Origin: Candidatus Nitrotoga sp. CP45
GTDB taxonomy: Bacteria > Pseudomonadota > Gammaproteobacteria > Burkholderiales > Gallionellaceae
Direction: 5' to 3'
DNA: 45,299 nt
Assembly: GCA_945874105.1 (NCBI GenBank)
Contig: CAMCFJ010000024.1
Location: forward strand, 1 to 45,299
Position numbers and translations under genes: made by a program. The notes beneath the pieces were generated by a model that saw only the letters and a list, made by a program, of their open reading frames with translations, searched no databases and was not told the origin of the DNA. Below are positions 18,778 through 28,262 of the stretch, in pieces (the stretch's first letter is position 1; every line of letters starts with the position of its first letter).

Positions 18778-18992
18778 CATCCTGAGCTTCTTCAAATCTT
18801 ATTTCCCTAATCCCCTGTAGCAATTTTGCTTAGACAAGTCGGTGCTACAAATCCGGACTGTTTAGTTGCTCACTAAAGCAAATTTAAACATTGGCTACTG
18901 TTGCATTGAGTACAAGCGCGACATAGCGTTCGGCTGGTATCATTGCGGCCTTGGGCTGGATGCCGTTTCTATGGTGAATTATTACTATAGCT

Positions 18993-19577
18993 TTGGAGTT
19001 TTGCCTGAAAATAAAACATGAGGAGAGTAGCATTAAGATATTGATAATATTTAGTATGTTGAGCATATTGGCATTGCTGATAGCAAGCCAGCTGGCACGT
19101 GCGGGCGAGTTGCCGAAAATTGGAGAAGTCGCACCAAATTTCAATCTACCCGACCAGAATGGAAAGTTTTTTTCGTTGGCGGATTTTCACGGCAAGTGGT
19201 TAGTGCTGTTTTTTTACCCAAAGGATGATACGCCCGGCTGCACTGAGCAGGCATGCAACTTTCGTGACGATCTGAATAAATTAACTGGGCTCGGTGCTCA
19301 GGTGGTGGGAATCAGTGTGGACGACAGCAAGAGCCATGCCGACTTTGCCAAGAAATACTCTCTTCCCTTTCCGCTGCTGGCGGACAAGAACGCCGAGGTG
19401 ACCACGCGTTATGCCGTGTTGCGGAATCTTGGGATATTCAAGGTGGCGCGTCGATATACTTTTCTGATTGACCCGCAAGGTAAAATCAGCAAGGTGTATG
19501 ACAAGGTAGAAACGTCGCGTCATTCGAAGGAAATTATTGAGGATTTGAATAAATTATTGGCTGCCGGAAAGGGATGA
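18993..19577 (+). CDS. Exported peroxiredoxin, Bcp/PrxQ type
   Basis: The mature part is a thiol peroxidase of the AhpC/TSA superfamily. FYPKDDTPGCTEQACNFRDD holds the peroxidatic cysteine and, five residues on, the resolving cysteine of the atypical two-cysteine PrxQ class. An N-terminal hydrophobic segment ending LARAGELPK looks like a signal peptide, so the enzyme probably detoxifies peroxide outside the cytoplasm. The annotated TTG at 18993 has no good ribosome site. GAGGAG at 19020-19025 is ideally placed for an ATT at 19032, which would give a textbook signal sequence (KILIIFSMLSILALLIASQL); the ATG at 19056 would cut into it. The start is therefore unresolved. Confidence 0.82.
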   Translation: MEFCLKIKHEESSIKILIIFSMLSILALLIASQLARAGELPKIGEVAPNFNLPDQNGKFFSLADFHGKWLVLFFYPKDDTPGCTEQACNFRDDLNKLTGLGAQVVGISVDDSKSHADFAKKYSLPFPLLADKNAEVTTRYAVLRNLGIFKVARRYTFLIDPQGKISKVYDKVETSRHSKEIIEDLNKLLAAGKG

Positions 19578-19660
19578 AAAATCCTGTCAGTAACATTCTG
19601 GCTGCGACGTTCTTCGTTTATCTATTAATCCTCATTCGCTAATCAAAAATATAATATCTG

Positions 19661-21562
19661 ATGCCATACATTACTCTTGATAAGGCCGCGCTTGCGTACG
19701 GCCATGTACCACTGCTTGATCATGTTAATTTCCAACTGGACGAAGGTGAGCGCGTCGGCATGATCGGGCGCAACGGCGGCGGTAAGTCCAGTATGTTAAA
19801 AGTGCTGGCCGGACAGGCTGTGTTAGACGATGGCCTGGTATGGCGTGCACCTGGCGTGCGCATCTGTTATGTGAGCCAGGAGCCGGAATTAAATGTTGAA
19901 GCGACTGTGTTTGACGAAGTTGCGCGCGGGCTGGGTGAGCTACAACAAATTATTACCGATTACCATCATTTGTCGCACCAACTTGCCGAACCGGATGCCG
20001 ATTACGAAAGTTTGCTGGAGGCAATGCAACCGCTGCAAACAAAGCTTGAAGCGCAAAATGGCTGGGCGGTGCAGGCGCGCATCGAGACCGCCATCCAGCG
20101 TCTGGAGCTGAATGCCGACAGTCGTGTAGGTGATCTTTCCGGAGGTGTGCGTAAGCGCGTGGCACTGGCGCAGGCGTTGGTGGCTGAGCCGGATGTGTTG
20201 ATCCTGGATGAGCCCACCAACCATCTTGATTTCTCATCCATTGAATGGTTGGAAGGCTTGCTTAACAACTTTCGCGGCAGCGTGTTGTTCGTGACCCACG
20301 ATCGGTATTTTTTGGATAACGTCGCTACCCGTATCGTCGAATTGGATCGCGGCAACCTTGCCAGTTTCCCCGGTAATTTTGCGGCTTACCTGCGTTTCAA
20401 GGAGCAGATGTTGCAGGACGAAACGGTGCTCAACGCCAAGTTCGATAAGGTGCTGGCGCAGGAAGAAGTATGGATTCGTCAGGGCATCAAGGCGCGGGGC
20501 GTGCGCAATGAAGGGCGCGTGCGGCGGCTGGAGCAGTTGCGGCGCGAGCGCAGTGCGCGGCGTGAGCGTGTGGGTAAAGTTGAAATGAGTCTGGAGGCGG
20601 GCGACCGATCCGGCAAGCTGGTGGCGGAACTGTCGCATATCAGCAAATCATTCGGTGACAGGCAAATAATTAAAGATTTCTCTTGCCGCATTCAGCGCGG
20701 CGACAAAATTGGCCTGCTGGGGCCCAACGGCTCCGGCAAGAGCACGCTACTCAAAATTATCCTGGGCGAATTAGCCCCGGATAGCGGCAAGGTGCATCTG
20801 GGTACCAAGTTGGCCGTGGCCTATTTCGATCAATTGCGTGCGCAACTGAATGAAGAGGCCACGCTGGCCGATACCATCAGCCAGGGCGCTGACTTCATTG
20901 AAATTGGAGGCGTGCGTAAGCACATCATTAGCTATCTCGGCGATTTTTTATTCGCGCCGGAACGTGCCCGCTCGCCGGTAAAAAGCTTGTCCGGCGGCGA
21001 GCGCAACCGCTTGCTGCTGGCGCGCCTGTTCAGCCGCCCGGCTAATGTGCTGGTGCTGGACGAGCCGACCAATGACCTTGATATTGAGACTATGGAGTTG
21101 CTGGAAGATTTGCTCGCCGATTACGATGGCACGCTGTTTCTGGTCAGCCATGATCGGGCATTCCTCGATAACGTGGTGACTCAGGTCATCGCCTTCGAGG
21201 GCGATGGAAAATTGATGGAATACGTCGGCGGCTACGAAGATTGGGTACGCGTAAAGAGGCAGCAGGCCGTGCAGCGATTGCCGGTAAGTGGTGCTATACC
21301 GGCCAAGCTGTCGCCGCAGACTGAAGTTCAATCCAAACCTGTCACCAAGTTAAGCTTCAAAGAAGCGCGTGAGCTAGAGCAGATTCCACAGAAAATTGCG
21401 TCTTTGGAACAAGAGCAGGAAGAACTTGCTGCCACGTTGGGCGCGGGCAATCTCTACCGTGACAATCCCACACACGCCAAACAGCTACAGGAACGCACCG
21501 CGGTTATCGAGGATGAGTTGTTGCAACTGATGGCGCGATGGGAAGAGTTGGAGAGCCGATAA
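19661..21562 (+). CDS. uup: ABC-F family ATPase Uup
   Basis: Uup is a soluble ATPase of the ABC-F class, associated with ribosome rescue and with tolerance of branched DNA. It has two ABC cassettes: GRNGGGKSS, LSGGVRKRVALAQ and LILDEPTNHLD in the first; GPNGSGKSTLL, LSGGERNRLLLARL and LVLDEPTNDLD in the second. An Arg-rich linker lies between (about 265-310) and a C-terminal coiled coil (about 560-633) is typical of Uup and absent in most other ABC-F proteins. Length 633 against 635 in E. coli. No membrane domain is present. It is convergent with dnaJ, separated by a strong terminator. Confidence 0.93.
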   Translation: MPYITLDKAALAYGHVPLLDHVNFQLDEGERVGMIGRNGGGKSSMLKVLAGQAVLDDGLVWRAPGVRICYVSQEPELNVEATVFDEVARGLGELQQIITDYHHLSHQLAEPDADYESLLEAMQPLQTKLEAQNGWAVQARIETAIQRLELNADSRVGDLSGGVRKRVALAQALVAEPDVLILDEPTNHLDFSSIEWLEGLLNNFRGSVLFVTHDRYFLDNVATRIVELDRGNLASFPGNFAAYLRFKEQMLQDETVLNAKFDKVLAQEEVWIRQGIKARGVRNEGRVRRLEQLRRERSARRERVGKVEMSLEAGDRSGKLVAELSHISKSFGDRQIIKDFSCRIQRGDKIGLLGPNGSGKSTLLKIILGELAPDSGKVHLGTKLAVAYFDQLRAQLNEEATLADTISQGADFIEIGGVRKHIISYLGDFLFAPERARSPVKSLSGGERNRLLLARLFSRPANVLVLDEPTNDLDIETMELLEDLLADYDGTLFLVSHDRAFLDNVVTQVIAFEGDGKLMEYVGGYEDWVRVKRQQAVQRLPVSGAIPAKLSPQTEVQSKPVTKLSFKEARELEQIPQKIASLEQEQEELAATLGAGNLYRDNPTHAKQLQERTAVIEDELLQLMARWEELESR

Positions 21563-21629
21563 AAGGATAAAGTTTATCGGCAGCATCGCCTATTCAAAAT
21601 ATCCTGAGGCAAACTCACTTATTTATTTA

Positions 21630-21663
21630 GGGCGCCTCTAAAAATTAGATTTTAGAGGCGCCC
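21630..21663. terminator. Bidirectional intrinsic terminator between uup and dnaJ
   Basis: A 14-bp perfect stem (GGGCGCCTCTAAAA / TTTTAGAGGCGCCC) with a 6-base loop, flanked by T-rich sequence on both strands, sits between two convergent genes. It should end both transcripts. Confidence 0.9.
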
Positions 21664-21674
21664 TTTACTATCCA

Positions 21675-22805
21675 CTATCCGAAAAATTCCTTAACCTTGT
21701 CCATCCAGGATTTCGCGCGTGGGCTGTGGCGTGCGCTATCTTCTTCATTTATTTGCTCGAATTCGCGTAGTAATTCCTTTTGCCGATCAGTGAGTTTGGC
21801 CGGGGTTTCTACCATTACGTGGCAGTGCAGGTCGCCAAAGGTTGAACTGCGTACCCCTTTGATTCCCTTGCCGCGAAGACGGAAGACTTTGCCGGATTGC
21901 GTTTCAGGTGGAATCTTGATGCGTGCGGAACCATCCAGCGTGGGGATTTCGATTTCGCCACCCAGCGCAGCAACAACAAAGCTGATCGGCATTTCGCAAT
22001 GCAGGTCGTTGTGGTCGCGCTGGAATACCGTGTGCGGCGTAATGCGGATGACTACATACAAGTCGCCGGGCGGGCCGCCGTTGCTGCCAAGCTCTCCTTC
22101 GCCGGATAGCCGGATGCGGTCATCGTTATCAACCCCGACCGGAATTTTTATGGATAGTGTCTTGTGCTGCTTGATGCGACCTGTGCCGTGGCAAGAACCG
22201 CACGGCGATATTATGGATTTGCCGCTGCCATGGCAGCGCGGACAGGTTTGCTGGATAGAAAAAAATCCTCCCTGCTGCATGCGTACTTGCCCATGTCCGC
22301 CGCAGGTGGTGCAGGTTGTCGTGCTCGTTCCTGGCTTGGCACCGCTGCCGTGACAGGTATCGCACTTGGTCATGGTCGGTATGCGGATTTGCGTTTCGGT
22401 ACCGCGTGCAGCTTGTTCCAACGTGATTTCCAAATTGTAGCTAAGGTCGGCGCCACGGTGCATTTGATTGTTTGCACGTGAGCCTGCCCCGCTCATTCCG
22501 GCACCAAAGATATCGCCAAAGATATCGCCGAAATGGGAGCCGCCTGAACCGCCACTGAATCCTCCCGAGCCCATACCGGCATCGGCAGCGGCGTGTCCAT
22601 ACTGGTCGTAGCCGGCGCGTTTCTGCGAATCGGAGAGTGTCTCGTACGCCTCTTTGGCTTCCTTGAAGTGCTCTTCAGCTTTGGGATTGTCCGGATTACG
22701 GTCAGGATGGTGCTTCATTGCCAGCTTGCGATAAGATTTTTTTATGTCTTCATCTGACGCGTCACGGTTGACGCCTAACACTTCGTAATAGTCACGTTTT
22801 TTCAT
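21675..22805 (-). CDS. dnaJ: Chaperone DnaJ (Hsp40)
   Basis: DnaJ delivers unfolded proteins to DnaK and stimulates its ATPase. Class I layout is complete in 376 residues: J domain with the HPD motif ([13 protein letters not shown]), a Gly/Phe-rich linker ([20 protein letters not shown]), four zinc-binding CxxCxGxG repeats ([32 protein letters not shown]) and the C-terminal substrate domains. It follows dnaK with a 175-bp gap containing a weak 8-bp hairpin (22906-22933). The ribosome site is poor, so the level may depend on the gap. Confidence 0.97.
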   Translation of the reverse strand: MKKRDYYEVLGVNRDASDEDIKKSYRKLAMKHHPDRNPDNPKAEEHFKEAKEAYETLSDSQKRAGYDQYGHAAADAGMGSGGFSGGSGGSHFGDIFGDIFGAGMSGAGSRANNQMHRGADLSYNLEITLEQAARGTETQIRIPTMTKCDTCHGSGAKPGTSTTTCTTCGGHGQVRMQQGGFFSIQQTCPRCHGSGKSIISPCGSCHGTGRIKQHKTLSIKIPVGVDNDDRIRLSGEGELGSNGGPPGDLYVVIRITPHTVFQRDHNDLHCEMPISFVVAALGGEIEIPTLDGSARIKIPPETQSGKVFRLRGKGIKGVRSSTFGDLHCHVMVETPAKLTDRQKELLREFEQINEEDSARHSPRAKSWMDKVKEFFG

Positions 22806-22905
22806 TTTTGCATGAAGCGGAAAGGGGTTAGGGAGTTAATGAATCAAGATATATGTAATTGGTCTCTTGTTGAGGTCATTAGCTTAATAAACAGTGAACC
22901 AATAT

Positions 22906-22933
22906 CAGCGATAGCCAAGGGCGGGTATCGCTG
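22906..22933 (-). other. Weak hairpin in the dnaK-dnaJ gap
   Basis: CAGCGATA and TATCGCTG form an 8-bp stem around a 12-base loop, without a following T-run. It might attenuate read-through from dnaK into dnaJ or stabilise the dnaK message; neither is shown. Confidence 0.35.
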
Positions 22934-22980
22934 TATCAGTCCGAATTAATCATACTTTTTAGAAAGGAAAAATATTTAGA

Positions 22981-24939
22981 TTACTTTTTTTCGTCTTTTG
23001 GTTTTTCGTCTTTTGCTTTCTCATCTTTGACTTCAGTGAACTCGGCATCTACGACATCGCCGTCATCTTTTTTGCCGTCGGCGTGCGCACCAGATTCACC
23101 TGGCTGGTGGGACTGGCTGGCTTCAGCGGCGTTCATTTTTTCCGACAGTTTGTGCGCAGCGGTGGAGAGTGCTTCAGATTTGGCGTCTATAATTTCCTTA
23201 TCGTCGCCTTTCACTACATCCTGAGCTTCTTTCAAAGCGGATTCTATCGCAGCTTTTTCATCCTCACTCAGTTGCTCTCCATATTCCTTCATGGACTTCT
23301 GCGTGGAGTGAATTAATCCATCCAGCTGATTACGCGATGTAACCAATTCGACTGCCTTGCGGTCGTCGTCGGCATATGTTTCAGCATCCTGGACCATTTT
23401 TTGAATTTCTGCTTCGGACAAACCGGAATTGGCCTTGATGGTAATCTTGGACTCCTTGCCGGTAGCCTTGTCTTTTGCGCCTACATGCAGAATTCCGTTG
23501 GCATCAATGTCGAATGTCACTTCAATCTGCGGCATGCCTCGCGGTGACGGCGGAATGTCGGAGAGGTTGAACTGTCCCAGGCTCTTATTGCCGGAAACAA
23601 CTTCACGTTCACCTTGCAGTACGTGTATGGTCACTGCACTCTGATTGTCATCGGCAGTAGAAAATACTTGCGAAGCCTTGGTTGGGATGGTGGTATTTTT
23701 CTTGATCAGTTTGGTCATCACGCCGCCCAAGGTTTCGATACCCAGGCTGAGTGGCGTTACATCCAGCAACAGAACATCTTTAACTTCACCTTGCAGCACG
23801 CCACCCTGAATGGCCGCGCCCACTGCCACTGCTTCATCCGGATTGACGTCGCGACGCGCTTCCTTGCCGAAGAATTCCTTGACTTTTTCCTGCACCATCG
23901 GCATCCGTGTTTGTCCGCCCACCAGAATCACGTCGGCGATGTCGGCATTGGAAACGCCCGCATCTTTCATGGCAATCTTGCATGGGGCGATGGTGCGCGC
24001 GACTAATTCTTCCACCAGGCTTTCCAGCTTGGCGCGGGTAATTTTGATGGCCAGATGTTTTGGGCCGCTGGCGTCTGCCGTGATGTAAGGCAGGTTCACC
24101 TCGGTTTGCTGCGCGGAAGATAATTCAATTTTGGCTTTTTCAGCTGCGTCTTTCAGGCGTTGCAGAGCCAACATATCTTTCTTCAGGTCGATGCCGCTTT
24201 CTTTCTTGAATTCTTCTACCAGGAATTCAATTACGCGCATGTCGAAATCTTCGCCGCCGAGGAAGGTGTCGCCGTTGGTGGACAGCACTTCGAACTGGTG
24301 CTCACCGTCAATTTCAGCGATGTCGATAATGGAGATATCGAAAGTGCCGCCGCCCAAGTCATATACCGCGATCTTGCGGTCGCCTTCCTGCTTGTCCATA
24401 CCAAATGCCAGCGCAGCCGCAGTTGGCTCGTTAATGATGCGCTTTACTTCCAGACCGGCAATGCGGCCAGCGTCCTTGGTGGCTTGGCGTTGACTGTCGT
24501 TGAAGTAGGCAGGCACTGTGATGACAGCCTCAGTGACCGACTCACCCAGATAATCCTCGGCGGTCTTTTTCATTTTCATGAGCACTTGTGCGGAAATTTC
24601 CGGAATGGAAATATCTTTGTCACGAACCTTAACCCATGCATCACCGTTCTTGGCCTTGACGATGGCATAGGGCACCATACCCATGTCCTTCTGCACCATG
24701 GGTTCTTCAAAACGGCGTCCGATTAGCCGCTTTACACCGTATAGCGTATTGGTTGGATTGGTTACCGCTTGCCGTTTGGCCGGCGCGCCAATCAGTACTT
24801 CGCCGTCTTCCATGTAAGCGATGATGGAAGGCGTGGTGCGCGTACCCTCGGCGTTCTCAATCACCTTGGGTTTGCCGTTTTCCATGACAGCAACGCACGA
24901 GTTCGTGGTGCCCAAGTCAATACCAATAATCTTGCCCAT
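22981..24939 (-). CDS. dnaK: Chaperone DnaK (Hsp70)
   Basis: DnaK is the ATP-driven folding chaperone. The start is set at the ATG at 24939, giving [19 protein letters not shown] and 652 residues; the longer reading adds 27 unrelated residues and crosses the promoter. Signatures present: [38 protein letters not shown] and the substrate-domain linker [17 protein letters not shown]. The C-terminus carries a Lys/Asp/Glu-rich tail of three KDEK-like repeats, which is longer than in E. coli and probably disordered. The gene is in the order grpE-dnaK-dnaJ, with a heat-shock-type promoter of its own. Confidence 0.97.
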   Translation of the reverse strand: MGKIIGIDLGTTNSCVAVMENGKPKVIENAEGTRTTPSIIAYMEDGEVLIGAPAKRQAVTNPTNTLYGVKRLIGRRFEEPMVQKDMGMVPYAIVKAKNGDAWVKVRDKDISIPEISAQVLMKMKKTAEDYLGESVTEAVITVPAYFNDSQRQATKDAGRIAGLEVKRIINEPTAAALAFGMDKQEGDRKIAVYDLGGGTFDISIIDIAEIDGEHQFEVLSTNGDTFLGGEDFDMRVIEFLVEEFKKESGIDLKKDMLALQRLKDAAEKAKIELSSAQQTEVNLPYITADASGPKHLAIKITRAKLESLVEELVARTIAPCKIAMKDAGVSNADIADVILVGGQTRMPMVQEKVKEFFGKEARRDVNPDEAVAVGAAIQGGVLQGEVKDVLLLDVTPLSLGIETLGGVMTKLIKKNTTIPTKASQVFSTADDNQSAVTIHVLQGEREVVSGNKSLGQFNLSDIPPSPRGMPQIEVTFDIDANGILHVGAKDKATGKESKITIKANSGLSEAEIQKMVQDAETYADDDRKAVELVTSRNQLDGLIHSTQKSMKEYGEQLSEDEKAAIESALKEAQDVVKGDDKEIIDAKSEALSTAAHKLSEKMNAAEASQSHQPGESGAHADGKKDDGDVVDAEFTEVKDEKAKDEKPKDEKK

Positions 24940-24993
24940 GATGTTTCCTTTTCGTTTTAATGTTGAAAGTTCTTGCTGCCTGTACTCCGTTAA

Positions 24994-25021
24994 TCTGTGG
25001 GCAGCAGATGTATATTTCAAG
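24994..25021 (-). promoter_or_regulatory. Candidate sigma32 promoter of dnaK
   Basis: On the minus strand, CTTGAAA (25021-25015) and CCCACAGA (25001-24994) are separated by 13 bases, the same spacing as the grpE promoter. The -35 matches the sigma32 consensus; the -10 is an imperfect CCCCATNT. It lies 55 bases upstream of the dnaK start. Confidence 0.6.
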
Positions 25022-25097
25022 TGTTACGATAATCTTTCGCAAAACTCCGCGAAAATGCAATCAAGAAGCAGCTGACTGCTGCCTGGTTATAAGGGTG

Positions 25098-25634
25098 CTA
25101 ACCCTTCGCCTTGGCCACCATCACCAATGCAGGACGTAACACCCGTTCGTGCAGTTGATAGCCTTTCTGCATTACGCTCACTACCGTGTTGGCTTCTTGC
25201 TCACTGTCGACCATGCTGATGGCCTGGTGTTTGTGGGCGTCGAATTTTTCGCCAAGCGGATTGATCTCGTTGATGTTGAATTTAGTGAATACAGCAGCGA
25301 GTTGCTTGAGAGTGAGTTCCATGCCGCTCTTGAAACTTTCTACTGTGGCGGTTTCAACAGCTAACCCAGCTTCCAGGCTATCCTTCACCATCAGCATTTC
25401 ATTGGAGAAATGCTCCACGGCCAATTTCCTTGCTTTGCTAACGTCTTCTTGCGCGCGACGACGAATATTCTCGCCTTCTGCCTTGGCGTACATCCAGGCG
25501 TCGTAGTGTTCCTGTGCCTTGCGCTCAGCCTGTTGCAGCACCTCCTCAATGCTGGGCATAACCTCTGGGTTAAGCGTATCTTCAGCTTGGGTAGTCTGTT
25601 CAGGCTGTTGGGATGAGGATTCGGTGGGTTCCAT
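25098..25634 (-). CDS. grpE: Nucleotide exchange factor GrpE
   Basis: GrpE releases ADP from DnaK. The 178-residue form starts at the ATG at 25634 ([16 protein letters not shown]), with an acidic, Gln-rich disordered start, a long helix (about 35-95, [23 protein letters not shown]) and the beta-domain ending [20 protein letters not shown]. The longer in-frame reading adds 93 residues with no family likeness and passes through the promoter. It heads the grpE-dnaK-dnaJ group. hrcA, often found beside grpE in betaproteobacteria, is absent. Confidence 0.95.
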   Translation of the reverse strand: MEPTESSSQQPEQTTQAEDTLNPEVMPSIEEVLQQAERKAQEHYDAWMYAKAEGENIRRRAQEDVSKARKLAVEHFSNEMLMVKDSLEAGLAVETATVESFKSGMELTLKQLAAVFTKFNINEINPLGEKFDAHKHQAISMVDSEQEANTVVSVMQKGYQLHERVLRPALVMVAKAKG

Positions 25635-25675
25635 CTGCTTCTCCAAAATGATTTCTTCAAAAATGCGTAGCGTAG

Positions 25676-25703
25676 AAATGGGGTCGACTTTTTTGATTTC
25701 AAG
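25676..25703 (-). promoter_or_regulatory. Sigma32 promoter of grpE
   Basis: On the minus strand CTTGAAA (25703-25697) and CCCCATTT (25683-25676) match the sigma32 consensus with a 13-base spacer. The -10 lies 42 bases from the grpE start. No CIRCE inverted repeat is visible nearby, so heat induction would run through sigma32. Confidence 0.8.
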
Positions 25704-25787
25704 AGCATTGCGCAATATTATTTTTTTCACGTGAGATAATGTGATTTTGCGGACGTTGATCGCAAGTTCGATCCCACCTTTTTTGCT

Positions 25788-26966
25788 GTGACCCTTCATA
25801 AAAACTATCACTGGCGCATCGCCGGCTTCTATTTCTTTTACTTTGCTTTTGTGGGCATGTTTGCGCCGTACTGGAGTTTGTATCTGAAATCCATCCATTT
25901 CGATGCAATGCAAATTGCCGTTTTAATGTCGGTGCAGCCAGTGATGCGGATGTTGTCTCCTACGCTATGGGGGTGGCTGGCCGACCATACCGGGCGGCGT
26001 TTGCTGGTAGTGCAACTGGCGGCGCTGTGCAGTGCCCTCAGTTATTTGGGCGTGTTCTTCACGACTGATTTCGTCGGCTTGTTGCTGGTGATGATGGCGA
26101 TGAGTTTTTTCTGGAGTGCTTCCATGCCGCTGGTGGAAGCGACTACGCTGACCTATCTGGGTAAGCACACTGCGCGCTATGGCCGTATTCGTTCCTGGGG
26201 TTCGGTTGGTTTTATTGTGGCGGTATTGGGGCTGGGCTATGTGTTTGATTCTATCGCCATCGCCTGGATATTGTGGGTAGGCGTGGCGATCAAGCTGGGC
26301 ATTTTATTGTTCGCGCGTCAGATCCCGCCCACCGAAGTGTTGGCGCACCATACCGACAGCCAGCCCATCCTGCGTTTGGTATTGCAGCCGCAAGTGCTGG
26401 TGTTGTTTGGCGCATGCTTTCTGATGGCTGTGGCGCATGGGCCTCTTTATATTTTCTACTCGATTTATCTGGTGGAGAATGACTATTCAACAAGCGCGGT
26501 TGGTTGGCTGTGGGCGCTGGGTGTAATCTGCGAGATTGCGGTGTTTTTCGCCATGCCGTGGCTAATGTTGCGTTTCACATTGCCGATAATCATGATTGTA
26601 AGTTTTGCTTGTGCAGTGCTGCGTTTTTTGTTGATAGGATGGGGGGTGAGTTCGCTGTCGATGTTGCTGTTTGCGCAAGTATTGCATGCCGCCACTTTTG
26701 GTGCTTTTCATGCGGTGGCGATGGCGCTGGTACACCAGTTTTTTCGCGGGCGGCATCAGTCCAAGGGACAGGCGCTGTTTGGCAGCATTACTTACGGCGC
26801 GGGCGGTATGGTTGGTGGATTATTGAGTGGCCCGCTATGGGAACACTGGGGTGCAAGCGTGATGTACTCGTTTAGCGCCGTGGCGGCGCTGCTGGGGTTA
26901 TTGTTGATATTATGGAAATTGAGAGTTGTGGTGTTGCCTGGAAATCAGACGGACTCCACTGTTTAA
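25788..26966 (+). CDS. Major facilitator superfamily transporter, HcaT/LacY-like group
   Basis: The 392-residue protein has about twelve hydrophobic segments and MFS signatures: the loop [15 protein letters not shown] after helix 2, and a repeat arrangement in the second half ([17 protein letters not shown]). It resembles the MFS_1-like family of HcaT (phenylpropionate) and nucleoside:H+ symporters. The substrate is unknown. The start is GTG at 25788; the gene is divergent from grpE, with about 150 bp between, and its promoter overlaps the grpE heat-shock promoter region. Confidence 0.8.
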   Translation: MTLHKNYHWRIAGFYFFYFAFVGMFAPYWSLYLKSIHFDAMQIAVLMSVQPVMRMLSPTLWGWLADHTGRRLLVVQLAALCSALSYLGVFFTTDFVGLLLVMMAMSFFWSASMPLVEATTLTYLGKHTARYGRIRSWGSVGFIVAVLGLGYVFDSIAIAWILWVGVAIKLGILLFARQIPPTEVLAHHTDSQPILRLVLQPQVLVLFGACFLMAVAHGPLYIFYSIYLVENDYSTSAVGWLWALGVICEIAVFFAMPWLMLRFTLPIIMIVSFACAVLRFLLIGWGVSSLSMLLFAQVLHAATFGAFHAVAMALVHQFFRGRHQSKGQALFGSITYGAGGMVGGLLSGPLWEHWGASVMYSFSAVAALLGLLLILWKLRVVVLPGNQTDSTV

Positions 26967-27059
26967 CTTGCGTCAAGGTTTGCAACCATGCCCTGTATCG
27001 TGACTGATTCAGAACTTCAACCGCTCAGATCTTGTTTCATATTAAAAAAGCCTTGCCCT

Positions 27060-27087
27060 TTGATTTATTGAGATATTGCGGTATGCT
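27060..27087 (+). promoter_or_regulatory. Possible sigma70 promoter of the PBP7-type gene
   Basis: TTGATT (27060-27065) and TATGCT (27082-27087), 16 bases apart, lie 32 bases before the ATG at 27119. Both boxes are close to consensus, but single-site prediction by eye is weak. Confidence 0.4.
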
Positions 27088-27118
27088 CCGTTTAGTAGTT
27101 TTCCGCTTTGGAGAAGAT

Positions 27119-28015
27119 ATGTGCAAAAAACTTATTATGCTGGTGTTGCTGCTAGTGCCTGCACTGGTAGTGCAAGCTGCGCCCGATAAAGCAATTACCC
27201 AAAAACAGGTTGACGATCTGACTACCACGGTGCTGAAGTATACTTCTTCGCCTAAACTGCATTCATCGATTGCACTGATTTTCGACGAGCAGGAGCAACG
27301 TCCCCTATATAGCAAGAATGCGAATGCCGTCGTACCGATTGCGTCCATTACCAAGCTGATGACTGCGATGGTGATATTGGACGCAGAGTTGCCGTTGGAA
27401 GAAAAAATTACCATCAGCGTGTTTGATTTTGACATTCTCAAAAACAGTCATTCGCGTATGCGTATTGGCATGACGCTGACGCGTGGCGAACTGCTCAATC
27501 TGGCGCTAATGTCTTCCGAGAATCGTGCGGCGGCTGCATTGGCTCGCACTTATCCGGGTGGCACCAATGCAGCCGTGGCGATGATGAATGCAAAGGCGCT
27601 CGAACTGGGCATGGTGAAAACCCATTTCCGCGATGCGACTGGTTTGAACAGTGGCAATACTTCCACCGCGCAGGACTTGGTAAAAATGTTGATTGCAGCA
27701 CGACAATATAACCTCATCCATAAGTACAGCACTACGGCGTCACATTGGGTTACGGCACCCGGGTTCCCCCCGCTGCGTTTTGGAAATACCAATCCTTTGG
27801 TGAAAAACGCGTCCTGGAATATCGGTGTGAGTAAAACTGGCTACATCAATGAAGCAGGGCGCTGTCTGGTCATGCACGCTAATATTATGCATCGCCCGGT
27901 GATCATCGTGCTATTGGATTCTCAAGGGAAAAATACCCGCGTTGGTGATGCCAACCGCGTAAAGAAATGGATGGAAAGCTCAGCTACGCGTGGACGAATT
28001 ACGCGGCGCGGTTAA
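27119..28015 (+). CDS. pbpG: D-alanyl-D-alanine endopeptidase (PBP7 type, S11 family)
   Basis: This periplasmic enzyme cuts peptide cross-links in peptidoglycan. From the ATG at 27119 (preceded by GGAGAAG) the product has 298 residues with a clean signal peptide (MCKKLIMLVLLLVPALVVQA). The three serine-peptidase motifs of penicillin-binding proteins are present: SITK (Ser76-Lys79), SEN (133-135) and KTG (239-241). Length matches PbpG better than the larger DacA/DacC carboxypeptidases, since the C-terminal beta-domain is missing. An upstream in-frame start would add 29 residues and spoil the signal peptide. Confidence 0.92.
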   Translation: MCKKLIMLVLLLVPALVVQAAPDKAITQKQVDDLTTTVLKYTSSPKLHSSIALIFDEQEQRPLYSKNANAVVPIASITKLMTAMVILDAELPLEEKITISVFDFDILKNSHSRMRIGMTLTRGELLNLALMSSENRAAAALARTYPGGTNAAVAMMNAKALELGMVKTHFRDATGLNSGNTSTAQDLVKMLIAARQYNLIHKYSTTASHWVTAPGFPPLRFGNTNPLVKNASWNIGVSKTGYINEAGRCLVMHANIMHRPVIIVLLDSQGKNTRVGDANRVKKWMESSATRGRITRRG

Positions 28016-28146
28016 CCTTCTTTGTGCGTGAATAGAATTTCATCAAGTTTGTCTTAGCAGTTTCATACCTGCGTTTTTATCCCGCTGCCACGTAATTCAA
28101 TTTCAAGACCGTAACCGTCAAGTCCCTTTGGGACATTTCCCCCAGC

Positions 28147-28254
28147 CCCTCTCCCTAACCCTCTCCCGTAAACGGGAGAGGGGACGGCCACCCTCTCTCC
28201 CGCTTGTGGGAGAGAGTTGGAGAGAGGGTTTTCGCAATTAACAGGTCGTGATAC
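28147..28254 (+). repeat. Palindromic element copy A (5'-truncated)
   Basis: It contains both hairpins and the right arm (through AACAGGTCGTGATAC) of the 189-bp family but not its left 80 bases, and the terminal CTAG has become CCAA. The first stem closes with T28169/A28172 where other copies have C/G. It lies just beyond the smc stop, between smc and pbpG, which converge. Confidence 0.85.
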
Positions 28255-28262
28255 CAAGCCTG

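Noticed and set aside
18741-18781. tRNA-like string TAGCTCAGTTGG
   Set aside because: The D-arm-like string is not followed by an anticodon arm, T arm or matching acceptor stem; it belongs to a small hairpin.
18884-19144. 86-residue minus-strand ORF before the peroxiredoxin
   Set aside because: It overlaps the peroxiredoxin signal sequence on the other strand and has no family likeness.
23614-24726. Several plus-strand ORFs of 92-188 residues inside dnaK
   Set aside because: All are antisense to dnaK and are shadows of its codon pattern.
28063-28257. 64-residue ORF across element copy A
   Set aside because: It is the translation of a palindromic repeat; similar ORFs appear in other element copies.
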